A program made the position numbers and the translations under genes. Below the pieces are notes generated by a model. The model was given only the letters and a program-made list of their open reading frames with translations. It searched no databases and was not told the DNA's origin. A DNA stretch of 64,000 nt. Source: Ruminococcaceae bacterium BL-6 (GTDB taxonomy: Bacteria > Bacillota > Clostridia > Oscillospirales > Acutalibacteraceae). Positions 52,440-60,475 of this stretch are shown one piece after another; the stretch's first letter is position 1, and each line of letters begins with the position of its first letter. The stretch lies in assembly GCA_902810075.1 (NCBI GenBank), contig LR778135.1:930001-994000 (forward strand), in the 5' to 3' direction.

Positions 52440-53405
52440 GTGGATATCGGGTTTTATATTTTTCTTATCCTGGTGGTCATCATTCTGATCATTCTGATTT
52501 CCAATGTCAAAATCGTGCCGCAGGCGCATTCCTATGTCGTGGAGCGCCTGGGAACCTACCGCGCTTCATGGGACACCGGCCTGCATTTCATGGTTCCGTT
52601 TGTCGACCGCGTCGCGAAAAAGGTCTCGCTCAAGGAGCAGGTGATCGATTTCCCGCCGCAGCCGGTCATCACGAAAGACAACGTCACGATGCAGATCGAC
52701 ACGGTCGTCTATTTCCAGATCACGGATCCGAAGCTTTACACCTACGGGGTGGAGCGCCCGCTTTCCGCGATTGAGAATCTGACCGCGACCACCCTTAGGA
52801 ACATCATCGGCGACCTGGAACTCGACAACACGCTCACGTCGAGGGATGTCATCAACACCAAGATCCGCACGATCTTAGATGAAGCCACCGACGCGTGGGG
52901 CATCAAGGTCAACCGCGTGGAGCTGAAAAACATCCTGCCGCCCCCGGCGATTCAGGATTCGATGGAGAAGCAGATGAAGGCCGAGCGCGACCGCCGCGCC
53001 ATCATTCTGGATGCGGAAGGTCAGAAGCGCAGCGCCATCCTGATCGCGGAGGGCCAGAAGGAATCCGCGATTCTGGCCGCGGATGCCGAAAAGCAGACCA
53101 GGATCCTGGAAGCGGAGGGCGAAGCCGCCGCGATCCTTTCCGTTCAGCGCGCGCTGGCGGACAGCATCAAGCTTCTGAACGCATCGTCGCCCACCGAGCA
53201 GGTCATCGCGCTGAAGAGCCTGGAAGCCTTTGAAAAGGCGGCCGACGGAAAGGCGACGAAGATCATCATCCCTTCGGAAATCCAGTCGCTGGCCGGCCTT
53301 GCCGCTTCCCTGAAAGAGCTCGTCGTTTCCGACGGCGGGAAGAATCCGGAAGGAAACGCGAAGGACGCGGAAAAACAAACTGCGCATAATACACAAAATA
53401 GATAG
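52440..53405 (+). CDS. SPFH/Band 7 (stomatin-like) membrane protein
   Basis: 321 residues, GTG start behind AGGAGG. N-terminal membrane anchor, SPFH domain (VPQAHSYVVERLGTYRASWD, FPPQPVITKDNVTM) and the coiled-coil repeat region with Glu-Ala runs (KQMKAERDRRAIILDAEGQK). Scaffold of functional membrane microdomains. The partner NfeD gene lies upstream. Confidence 0.93.
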   Translation: MDIGFYIFLILVVIILIILISNVKIVPQAHSYVVERLGTYRASWDTGLHFMVPFVDRVAKKVSLKEQVIDFPPQPVITKDNVTMQIDTVVYFQITDPKLYTYGVERPLSAIENLTATTLRNIIGDLELDNTLTSRDVINTKIRTILDEATDAWGIKVNRVELKNILPPPAIQDSMEKQMKAERDRRAIILDAEGQKRSAILIAEGQKESAILAADAEKQTRILEAEGEAAAILSVQRALADSIKLLNASSPTEQVIALKSLEAFEKAADGKATKIIIPSEIQSLAGLAASLKELVVSDGGKNPEGNAKDAEKQTAHNTQNR

Positions 53406-53463
53406 CATTTTGTCCAAAAGGTCACTGTACCTATACGAAAATGACATTTTGGCGGAACATCGC

Positions 53464-53492
53464 TTGCATTTATCGCCCGAATCCAATACAAT
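53464..53492 (+). promoter_or_regulatory. Promoter of the purine operon
   Basis: TTGCAT (53464-53469), 17 bp, TACAAT (53487-53492). Transcription should start near 53499, giving a leader of about 200 nt before purE. Confidence 0.65.
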
Positions 53493-53498
53493 TAATTT

Positions 53499-53610
53499 AT
53501 ATGGAGAATCAGTTTGAACCGGGGAGAGTGCGCCATGACAGCGATGTCAGTGAAATCCTTTTGTCAGGGAACGGCATGCAGGTTTCTGTGCGCCGCCCGG
53601 TTCTTATAAG
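53499..53610 (+). ncRNA. Structured leader RNA of the purine operon, class unassigned
   Basis: GAACCGGG (53516-53523) pairs with CCCGGTTC (53597-53604), closing about 73 nt that hold a TGACA-GCGA-TGTCA hairpin with a GNRA loop and further pairing options (GAAATCC with GGTTTC; TGCGCC with GGC-AT-GCA). A strong terminator follows before purE, the layout of an attenuating riboswitch. I compared it from memory with purine, PRPP/ykkC and ZTP (pfl) consensus features and did not find them. A riboswitch sensing a purine-related ligand is an inference. Confidence 0.5.
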
Positions 53611-53650
53611 CAAAAACAGACGGTGCCGCGGCACGGTCTGTTTTTGCTTT
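53610..53650 (+). terminator. Intrinsic terminator between leader RNA and purE
   Basis: GCAAAAACAGAC (53610-53621) pairs perfectly with GTCTGTTTTTGC (53636-53647), with an inner GTGCC/GGCAC stem, then TTTTTC. Being inside the operon leader, it is likely conditional. Confidence 0.8.
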
Positions 53651-53699
53651 TTCTGATTTCTGAGTTGTATGAATTCTTGATAAGAGGTGCGATTTTAGG

Positions 53700-54206
53700 A
53701 TGTCAACGGGAAAAAAAGTAGCTGTGATTATGGGAAGCGACAGTGATTTTGCGGTGGTATCGGCGGCGATCAAACGCCTGAAGGCGCAGAATGTGCCGGT
53801 GGAAGTGCACGTTATGTCCGCTCACCGGACACCGCAGAAGGTTTCGGAATTCGCGGAGAACGCGCGTAAAAACGGATTCGGCGTCATCATCGCGGCGGCG
53901 GGCAAGGCCGCGCACCTGGCGGGCTTTCTGGCCGCGCACACCACTCTTCCGGTGATCGGGATCCCGATCAAATGTTCCACTTTGGATGGGCTGGACGCCC
54001 TGCTCGCGACGGTTCAGATGCCGAGCGGCGTGCCGGTTGCCACCGTGGCGATCGACGGAGCGGAGAACGCGGCGGTTCTGGCCATGCAGATCCTGGCGCT
54101 TTCCGACGACGATCTTGCCGGGCGCCTTCAGGCGATGAAGGATGGGATGGTCGAAGGGATTGAGGAAAAGGACCGTGAAATTCAGACGGCCGTTCGCGGA
54201 CTGTGA
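53700..54206 (+). CDS. purE: N5-carboxyaminoimidazole ribonucleotide mutase
   Basis: 168 residues. IMGSDSDFAVV and VMSAHRTPQKV are class I PurE signatures; GKAAHLAGFLAAHT follows. Converts N5-CAIR to CAIR. First gene of the pur operon, behind the structured leader. Confidence 0.96.
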   Translation: MSTGKKVAVIMGSDSDFAVVSAAIKRLKAQNVPVEVHVMSAHRTPQKVSEFAENARKNGFGVIIAAAGKAAHLAGFLAAHTTLPVIGIPIKCSTLDGLDALLATVQMPSGVPVATVAIDGAENAAVLAMQILALSDDDLAGRLQAMKDGMVEGIEEKDREIQTAVRGL

Positions 54207-54239
54207 CAAAAAATAAGCTTGCGGAGGAGTTTTTCCGGT

Positions 54240-55274
54240 ATGAAGAGTTTCAGCGAGAGCTATAAGGCGGCGGGGGTCGACGTGACCGCCGGATATCGGG
54301 CGGTGGAGCTGATGAAGCGCCATGTGGAGCGCACGAAGATTCCCGGCGTCGTTTCGGGGATCGGCGGCTTCGGCGGGCTGTTCCGGCCCGACCTTTCCGG
54401 CGTGGAGTCCCCCGTTCTGGTTTCCGGCACGGATGGCGTCGGGACCAAGCTGAAAATCGCTTTTCTGATGGACAAGCACGACACGATCGGCATCGACTGC
54501 GTCGCCATGTGCGCGAACGACATCGTGTGCTGCGGCGCGCATCCGCTCTTTTTTCTGGATTACCTTGCGGTCGGGAAGAACCGGCCGGAAAAAATCGAAC
54601 AGATCGTCTCCGGCGTGGCGGATGGCTGCGTGCAGTCGAGCTGCGCGCTGATCGGCGGCGAAACGGCGGAGATGCCCGGCTTTTACCCGGAGGATGAATA
54701 CGACCTTGCCGGCTTCTGCGTCGGCATGGCGGACCGCGCGAAGATCATCGACGGCTCTGAAATGGAGGAAGGGGACGTGATCCTCGGCCTTATTTCCTCC
54801 GGCGTCCATTCCAACGGATTTTCCCTGGTGCGCAAAGTATTCGGCCTGGATGAAAAAAACGTGAACCTTTATGTGGACGAGTTCGGGAAAACGCTGGGGG
54901 AGGAGCTTCTGACGCCGACGAAAATCTATGTGCGCCCGGTGCTTTCCCTTCTGAAGACCTGCCGTGTCCGGGCAGTTTCTCACATCACCGGCGGCGGCTT
55001 TTACGAGAATGTCCCCCGCATGATGAAGAAGGGGTACACCGCCAGGATCGAGAAGGCGGCCCTTCCGGTGCTGCCTGTTTTCACTGTGCTTCAGTCCCGC
55101 GGCGGCATCCCCGAACGCGACATGTACAATACGTTCAACATGGGGATCGGCATGTGCCTTGCCGTTCCGAAGCTGGAGGCGGACGCCGCGGTTTCGGCGC
55201 TTTCCGCATGCGGGGAAAAGGCCCTTGTGATCGGCGAGGTCGCAAAGGGCGAAGAGGGAGTCGTCCTATGCTGA
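54240..55274 (+). CDS. purM: Phosphoribosylformylglycinamidine cyclo-ligase
   Basis: 344 residues from ATG 54240 (RBS GGAGGAG). [35 protein letters not shown] and THIxGGG-type [15 protein letters not shown] are the ATP-grasp-like AIRS family motifs. Makes AIR. Overlaps purN by 7 bp. Confidence 0.97.
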   Translation: MKSFSESYKAAGVDVTAGYRAVELMKRHVERTKIPGVVSGIGGFGGLFRPDLSGVESPVLVSGTDGVGTKLKIAFLMDKHDTIGIDCVAMCANDIVCCGAHPLFFLDYLAVGKNRPEKIEQIVSGVADGCVQSSCALIGGETAEMPGFYPEDEYDLAGFCVGMADRAKIIDGSEMEEGDVILGLISSGVHSNGFSLVRKVFGLDEKNVNLYVDEFGKTLGEELLTPTKIYVRPVLSLLKTCRVRAVSHITGGGFYENVPRMMKKGYTARIEKAALPVLPVFTVLQSRGGIPERDMYNTFNMGIGMCLAVPKLEADAAVSALSACGEKALVIGEVAKGEEGVVLC

Positions 55275-55894
55275 ATATCGCCGTGCTGGTTTCCGGCGGC
55301 GGCACGAACCTTCAGGCGCTGATCGACGCCCAAAACCGCGGCGAGCTCCGCGGCGGAAGGATCGGCTGCGTCATTTCCAGCAGGCCGGACGCCTTTGCGC
55401 TGGAACGCGCGAAGAAGGCCGGGATCCCGGCGGAAATCCTGGTGCGCCGCAATTTTGCGGAGCAGGCGGCCTACGACGGGGCGCTTCTGCGCCTGCTCGA
55501 ACGATACGACGCGGGCCTGATCGTGCTCGCGGGCTTTATGACGATCATCAGCAAAGCGGTCGTCGGCCGCTACCCGAACCGGATCATCAACATCCATCCG
55601 TCCCTGATCCCCGCGTTCTGCGGCGAGGGCTATTACGGCCTGCGCGTGCATGAAGCGGTGCTGGACAGGGGAGTGCGGGTGACCGGCGCGACCGTGCATT
55701 TTGTCAACGAAGTGTGTGACGGCGGCCCCATCATCCTGCAGAAGGCGGTGGAGGTGCGGGGCGACGACACTCCGCAGACCCTGCAGAAGCGGGTGATGGA
55801 GCAGGCAGAATGGCAGCTCCTTCCCAGGGCGGTCTCCCTGTTCTGCGAAGGAAAGCTCGTTGTTTCCGGCAACCGGGTCCGGGTGAAAGAATAG
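55268..55894 (+). CDS. purN: Glycinamide ribonucleotide formyltransferase
   Basis: 208 residues. [15 protein letters not shown], the catalytic region [18 protein letters not shown] (Asn-x-His) and [18 protein letters not shown] (Asp). Uses 10-formyl-THF to formylate GAR. Translationally coupled to purM. Confidence 0.97.
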   Translation: MLNIAVLVSGGGTNLQALIDAQNRGELRGGRIGCVISSRPDAFALERAKKAGIPAEILVRRNFAEQAAYDGALLRLLERYDAGLIVLAGFMTIISKAVVGRYPNRIINIHPSLIPAFCGEGYYGLRVHEAVLDRGVRVTGATVHFVNEVCDGGPIILQKAVEVRGDDTPQTLQKRVMEQAEWQLLPRAVSLFCEGKLVVSGNRVRVKE

Positions 55895-55919
55895 AAACTG
55901 GGAGGAATATTTTACTGTG

Positions 55920-56630
55920 ATGCAGTTGAAAACGGCGGCGGAAGAGCTGAAGGGCAACGCCTATCCCGGGCGCGGGATCCTGCTCGGCAGAACGCCGGAT
56001 GGGACGCACGCGGCCATCGCCTACTTTATCATGGGGCGCAGCGAAAACAGCCGGAACCGGGTCTTTGCCGCCGACGGCGACGGGCTCCGTACCCGGGCGT
56101 TCGACCCTTCGAAGGTAAAGGATCCGTCGCTCATCTTCTACTCGCCGGTCCGCGTGTTCGGCGGCGCGACGATCGTCACGAACGGCGACCAGACCGATAC
56201 CGTCTTTTCGTTTCTGGAGCAGGGAAAATCCTTTGAGGAGGCCCTGCGCACGCGCACGTTCGAGCCGGATGCCCCGAACTTTACGCCCAGGATCTCGGGG
56301 ATCGTGTTCGCCGCGGGCGGATTCCGCTACGCGCTTTCCATTCTGAAAAGCGCGCAGGGAGACCCGCGCTCCGTGAGGCGGTTCTTTTTCGATTATGAAA
56401 CGCCGATCTCCGGGCAGGGCCACCTGATCCACACCTACCGGTGCGACGGGAACCCCATCCCTTCTTTCGAGGGGGAGCCGCGCGCCGTTTCGGTGGAAAA
56501 CGACCTGGATGAATTTACGGATGCCATCTGGGATTCCCTGAATCAGGAAAACCGCGTTTCCCTGTTCACCCGGTTCGTGGATCTGAAAAGCGGGACGTTC
56601 AAGAGCCGGATCCGCAATAAAAACAATTGA
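55920..56630 (+). CDS. purO: PurO-type IMP cyclohydrolase
   Basis: 236 residues from ATG 55920 (GTG 55917 also possible), RBS GGGAGGAA. The fold signature NAYPGRGILLGRTPDGTHAA, FIMGRSENSRNRVF and YSPVRV fits the archaeal-type IMP cyclohydrolase family, distinct from the N-terminal half of PurH. It closes FAICAR to IMP. The next gene encodes only the transformylase half, so together they replace bifunctional PurH. Confidence 0.88.
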   Translation: MQLKTAAEELKGNAYPGRGILLGRTPDGTHAAIAYFIMGRSENSRNRVFAADGDGLRTRAFDPSKVKDPSLIFYSPVRVFGGATIVTNGDQTDTVFSFLEQGKSFEEALRTRTFEPDAPNFTPRISGIVFAAGGFRYALSILKSAQGDPRSVRRFFFDYETPISGQGHLIHTYRCDGNPIPSFEGEPRAVSVENDLDEFTDAIWDSLNQENRVSLFTRFVDLKSGTFKSRIRNKNN

Positions 56631-56648
56631 TTGGGGAGGGAAAAGACT

Positions 56649-57821
56649 GTGGAACTGATGCTGAAATACGGCTGCAACCCGAATCAGCAGCCATCGAGGA
56701 TCTTCATGAAGGATGGCGGCCCGTTGCCGGTTACGGTGCTGAACGGCCGGCCGGGATATATCAATTTTCTCGACGCGTTCAACAGCTGGCAGCTGGTGCG
56801 GGAGCTGAAAGCGGCGACCGGCCTGCCCGCCGCCGCGTCGTTCAAGCATGTCAGCCCCGCCGGGGCCGCGGTGGCCGTGCCGCTTTCCGACACGCTGAAA
56901 AGAATTTACTTTGTCGACGATCTGGAGCTTTCCCCGCTCGCGTGCGCGTACGCGCGGGCGAGGGGCGCGGACCGGATGTCATCCTACGGCGACTGGATCG
57001 CCCTTTCGGACGAGTGCGACGTGCAGACGGCGCGCCTGATCGCCCGCGAGGTTTCGGACGGCATCATCGCGCCGGGCTATACGGATGAGGCGCTTACGGT
57101 GCTGAAATCTAAGCGCAAGGGCAATTACAACATCGTCCGCATGAACGAAACGTACCGCCCCGCGCCGGTCGAGCAGAAAGATGTGTTCGGGGTGACGTTC
57201 GAGCAGCGCCGGAACGACTGCGTCATCGACGCATCCCTTCTGGAAAATATCGTGACGGACGCGCGCGAGCTGCCGGAAACGGCGAAGCGGGATCTTCTGA
57301 TCTCGCTGATCACGCTGAAATACACCCAGTCCAACTCCGTCTGCTACGCCATGGACGGACAGGCCATCGGCGTCGGGGCGGGGCAGCAGTCCAGAATCCA
57401 CTGCACGCGCCTTGCGGGGAACAAGGCGGACCTGTGGTCCCTGCGCCAGCACCCGAAGACGCTCGCCCTGCGGTTCCGCGACGGAATCCGCCGTCCGGAC
57501 CGCGACAACACGATCGACGTTTATCTTTCGGACGACGACGCGGATGTCCTTTCGGATGGCGTGTGGCAGCAGTTTTTCGCGGAGAAGCCCGAGCCGCTGA
57601 CCCGCGCGGAAAAGCGCGAGTGGCTCGGCCGGGTCTCCGGCGTTTCGCTCGGCTCCGACGCGTTTTTCCCGTTCGGGGACAATATCGAACGCGCAAGGCG
57701 CAGCGGCGTGAGCTATATCGCCCAGCCGGGCGGCTCCATCCGGGACGACCATGTGATCGAGACCTGCAACAAATACGGGATGGTCATGGCGTTCACGGGC
57801 CTCCGGCTGTTCCATCACTGA
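56649..57821 (+). CDS. purH: Stand-alone AICAR transformylase
   Basis: 390 residues from GTG 56649, behind GGGAGGG (an in-frame TTG at 56631 is part of the RBS region). It aligns with the C-terminal AICAR formyltransferase domain of PurH: LKYGCNPNQQP start, ASFKHVSPAGAAVA, LKYTQSNSVCYAMDGQAIGV and GAGQQSRIHC, and a late SDAFFPFGDNI. The IMP cyclohydrolase half is absent, supplied by the upstream purO-like gene. Second-last step of IMP synthesis. Confidence 0.9.
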   Translation: MELMLKYGCNPNQQPSRIFMKDGGPLPVTVLNGRPGYINFLDAFNSWQLVRELKAATGLPAAASFKHVSPAGAAVAVPLSDTLKRIYFVDDLELSPLACAYARARGADRMSSYGDWIALSDECDVQTARLIAREVSDGIIAPGYTDEALTVLKSKRKGNYNIVRMNETYRPAPVEQKDVFGVTFEQRRNDCVIDASLLENIVTDARELPETAKRDLLISLITLKYTQSNSVCYAMDGQAIGVGAGQQSRIHCTRLAGNKADLWSLRQHPKTLALRFRDGIRRPDRDNTIDVYLSDDDADVLSDGVWQQFFAEKPEPLTRAEKREWLGRVSGVSLGSDAFFPFGDNIERARRSGVSYIAQPGGSIRDDHVIETCNKYGMVMAFTGLRLFHH

Positions 57822-57922
57822 GTTTTATTGTACGGCTTTGCCATCCGTTTGAGTGTCCGCGGAGCGGATGCTTCCGTTTATTAAATTCCGGATAGAAACT
57901 GTACAAATTGAAAAGCTTTGGT

Positions 57923-58008
57923 CAAGCTTTTTCAAAAGCTTGCAGGGTTTGGGGCAGCGCCCCAAGGTCTGAAATGCAGGCTGGAGCGTCCGCGCAGCGG
58001 GCGCTTTT
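57923..58008. repeat. REP-like hairpin sequence upstream of purD
   Basis: CAAGCTTTT/AAAAGCTTG (57923-57942) and TTGGGGC/GCCCCAA (57949-57965) hairpins, then AGCGTCCGC/GCGGGCGCT (57985-58004) followed by TTTT. The last could act as an attenuator between the transformylase gene and purD. The style is that of intergenic repeats in related Clostridia (from memory). Confidence 0.45.
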
Positions 58009-58037
58009 CCCTTCTTTTACTTGAGGAGTGTGAGATC

Positions 58038-59300
58038 ATGAAAATTCTGGTGGTCGGCGGCGGCGGGCGCGAGCACGCCATTGTCCGCAAGCTGATGGAA
58101 AGCCCCCGCGCGGAGAAAATTTACTGCGCGCCCGGAAACGGCGGCATCTCCTGCGACGCCGAGTGCGTGCCGATCGCGGCGGATGACGTGGAGGGCGCGG
58201 TGCGCTTTTCGCGCCGCAACGGGATCGGGCTGGTGTTTGTGGCGCCGGATAATCCACTCGCGGCCGGCATGGTCGACGCCCTGGAGGACGCCGGGATCCC
58301 CGCCTTCGGCCCGCGCAAAAACGCCGCGGTCATCGAGAGCAGCAAGGTGTTTTCCAAAAATCTGATGAAAAAATACCGCATTCCAACTGCGGATTACGAG
58401 GTGTTCGACGATCCCGCGGCGGCGATGCGCCGCATCCGCACGAGGGGCCGCTACCCCGTCGTCGTCAAGGCGGACGGCCTCGCGCTCGGCAAGGGCGTCG
58501 TGATCGCCGAGGATTACGGGCAGGCGGAGAGCGCGGTCCGATCGATGATGGAGGATAAAATCTTCGGCGATTCGGGCAGCCGCGTCGTGCTGGAAGAGTT
58601 TCTCACCGGGCCGGAGGTTTCCGTGCTGGCGTTTACGGACGGGAAATGCGTGCGGCCCATGGTGTCCTCGAAGGACCACAAGCGCGCGCTGGACGGCGAC
58701 AAGGGGAAGAATACCGGCGGCATGGGGACGATCAGCCCCAACCCCTATTACGACGAAGCGACGGCCGAGGAGTGCATGAAGACGATCTTCCTGCCGACCC
58801 TGCACGCGATGAACGCGGAGGGCAGGCCGTTCAAGGGGTGCCTGTACTTCGGCCTGATGCTGACGAAGAACGGCCCGAAGGTGATCGAGTACAATTCCCG
58901 GTTCGGCGACCCGGAGACCCAGGTGGTGCTTCCGCGCCTGAAGACCGACCTTGTGGATATCCTGGAGGCGGTCGTTGAGGAACGGCTGGCGGATCAGCCG
59001 ATCGAGTGGTCGCCCGAGGCGGCCGCCTGCGTGGTCATGGCTTCCGGCGGGTACCCCGCCTCCTACCCGAAAGGGCTGGAGATCACGGGCTTCGGCCCGG
59101 ATGGGCAGCTCGGCGGGGATGTCACCGTGTATCACGCCGGAACGGCGCGGCGGGATGGAAAATTCTATACCGCGGGCGGCCGCGTGCTCGGCGTCACGGC
59201 GCTGGGGAAGGACTTGGACGAAGCCTTGCGAAAAGCCTACGGCGGCGTTTCCAAAATCCATTTTGAAGGCGCGCATTACCGCCGCGATATCGGCCGCTGA
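58038..59300 (+). CDS. purD: Phosphoribosylamine-glycine ligase
   Basis: 420 residues from ATG 58038 (RBS GAGGAG). MKILVVGGGGREHAI start, ATP-grasp VVKADGLALGKGVV, SKDHKRALDGDKGKNTGGMG and FNSRFGDPETQ-type NSRFGDPETQVVL. Makes GAR. Separated from the rest of the operon by about 215 bp of hairpin-rich spacer. Confidence 0.97.
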   Translation: MKILVVGGGGREHAIVRKLMESPRAEKIYCAPGNGGISCDAECVPIAADDVEGAVRFSRRNGIGLVFVAPDNPLAAGMVDALEDAGIPAFGPRKNAAVIESSKVFSKNLMKKYRIPTADYEVFDDPAAAMRRIRTRGRYPVVVKADGLALGKGVVIAEDYGQAESAVRSMMEDKIFGDSGSRVVLEEFLTGPEVSVLAFTDGKCVRPMVSSKDHKRALDGDKGKNTGGMGTISPNPYYDEATAEECMKTIFLPTLHAMNAEGRPFKGCLYFGLMLTKNGPKVIEYNSRFGDPETQVVLPRLKTDLVDILEAVVEERLADQPIEWSPEAAACVVMASGGYPASYPKGLEITGFGPDGQLGGDVTVYHAGTARRDGKFYTAGGRVLGVTALGKDLDEALRKAYGGVSKIHFEGAHYRRDIGR

Positions 59301-59327
59301 GCCGGATGGGCGTGTTTTCCCGATTGA

Positions 59328-59374
59328 AATAAAAAAGGCTTCCGCTTCGGAAAAATCCGAGACGGAAGCCTTTT
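59328..59374. terminator. Bidirectional terminator after purD
   Basis: AAAAAGGCTTCCG and CGGAAGCCTTTTT arms flank a loop between convergent genes. Confidence 0.8.
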
Positions 59375-59383
59375 TTGCAGGTT

Positions 59384-59698
59384 CTATTCGGCCAGAGCCC
59401 TTTCCAGCCATGCATCCGCGATGTCCATCGCCAGATACAGCCCATCCTTTATGCTCGATTTCACGATCTGTTTTCTGGACCGGATATCGGGGTCGGTGTA
59501 CATCAGCTGAATCGTCACCTTGTCCGCAACATCCATGTCCAAAACGCGCTTCTTGCTCTTTATTTCCAGTTTTACAACGTACTTATCTCTCATGCTTCCA
59601 TAATAAATCACGTCGCCGCAGCGCACCAGGGGTTTTCCTCTGTAGGTCGGGAACTGCGGGGCGTCCTTTTTTTCTTCGTTTTTAACCGATTTATTCAA
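59384..59698 (-). CDS. Conserved-looking hypothetical protein, 104 aa
   Basis: Starts at TTG 59698, chosen because TTGGAGGG lies just upstream; the longer frame runs through the hairpin-rich spacer. Predicted beta-rich: FPTYRGKPLVRCGDVIYYGS, then KYVVKLEIKSKKRVLDMDVA and VTIQLMYTD, ending with a helix DGLYLAMDIADAWLERALAE. No family is recognised with certainty. Monocistronic between purD and ireB. Confidence 0.65.
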   Translation of the reverse strand: MNKSVKNEEKKDAPQFPTYRGKPLVRCGDVIYYGSMRDKYVVKLEIKSKKRVLDMDVADKVTIQLMYTDPDIRSRKQIVKSSIKDGLYLAMDIADAWLERALAE

Positions 59699-59743
59699 TC
59701 TGTCGCCCTCCAATCGTTCATATTCTGAAGTATTAGTTAATAT

Positions 59744-60060
59744 TATACCACAGGCGCAAAGCGCCGTTGTGGTATATTTTATAAATTGGCGAAGCTGGTA
59801 TAATAGCCGTCTTGCGGCTATTATACCATGATAAAAAGCAGAATGAACCGCTTCTGCGGGAAATTTTCCAACATGCAAAGCCTATCATGGTTCCGTGCTC
59901 TCTCAGGCGTCGAAGGCTTTGCCTTCGCTTACGCCATGATAAATCGTAAAATTGCAAGCTCCAAAATGCGGGAGCGCTCATCCGTATCCTCTCAGGAGCC
60001 GAAAGCTCCAGCTTTGTCTGCGCCGTAAAACTGTAAATTATTATATCATACAATCCCGGG
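59744..60060. other. Hairpin-rich intergenic region
   Basis: Hairpins: TATACCA/TGGTATA with GGCGC/GCGCC inside (59744-59776). A perfect 14-bp stem starting TGGTATAATAGCCG is at 59796-59828. A nested palindrome at 59883-59941 has TATCATGG/CCATGATA outside, GGCGT/ACGCC and CGAAGGC/GCCTTCG inside. GGAGC/GCTCC is near 60000. The 450-bp spacer contains no credible gene and is AT-rich with GC stems. It could be a repeat element or structured RNA. Confidence 0.5.
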
Positions 60061-60100
60061 CAAGTAAAGCGGGGCGCACGGCCGGTCGGACAGCAAAAAA

Positions 60101-60129
60101 CCGCTGTTGAAACGGGAAACAGCGGTTTC
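60101..60129 (-). terminator. Terminator after ireB
   Basis: AAACCGCTGTT and AACAGCGGTTT form an 11-bp stem around GAAACGGGAA. On the minus strand it ends in TTTTTTG. Confidence 0.8.
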
Positions 60130-60149
60130 TGGTTTGAATGCAAAGAGGG

Positions 60150-60395
60150 TTATTCCCCCAGATAGGACTTTACGAGAACCTGAAGCAGCTCGTCGCGGTC
60201 GATTCTGCGGATCAGGCTGCGGGCATTGTTATGCGCGGTGATGTATGTCGGGTCCTCGGAGAGGATGTAGCCCACTATTTGGTTGATGGGATTGTATCCC
60301 TTTTCCTTCAACGCGTCGTAAACAGTGGTAAGAATGGTTTTGATATCATCCTCACGGTCATCCGGAAAAGAAAAAGTCATTGTTTTATCAAACAT
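60150..60395 (-). CDS. ireB: IreB-family regulatory phosphoprotein
   Basis: 81 residues from ATG 60395 (RBS GGAGGTG). [10 protein letters not shown] carries the N-terminal Thr pair (T5, T7) equivalent to those phosphorylated by the PASTA kinase IreK in Enterococcus. [20 protein letters not shown] and [15 protein letters not shown] are the DUF965 core. It links a Ser/Thr kinase to envelope stress responses in that genus; the kinase is not in the window. Confidence 0.93.
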   Translation of the reverse strand: MFDKTMTFSFPDDREDDIKTILTTVYDALKEKGYNPINQIVGYILSEDPTYITAHNNARSLIRRIDRDELLQVLVKSYLGE

Positions 60396-60475
60396 GGATA
60401 CACCTCCAGTATCGTCATCATACAACATTCCGCGGATAATTACAAGGGGAAACCGCGCGAAAAAGCGAGAGACGA

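Noticed and set aside
53499..53610. ZTP (pfl) riboswitch call for the purE leader
   Set aside because: GGGGAG and GCCGCC are present, but the first pfl domain and the CCGCCTGGGC end are not, so I left the class open.
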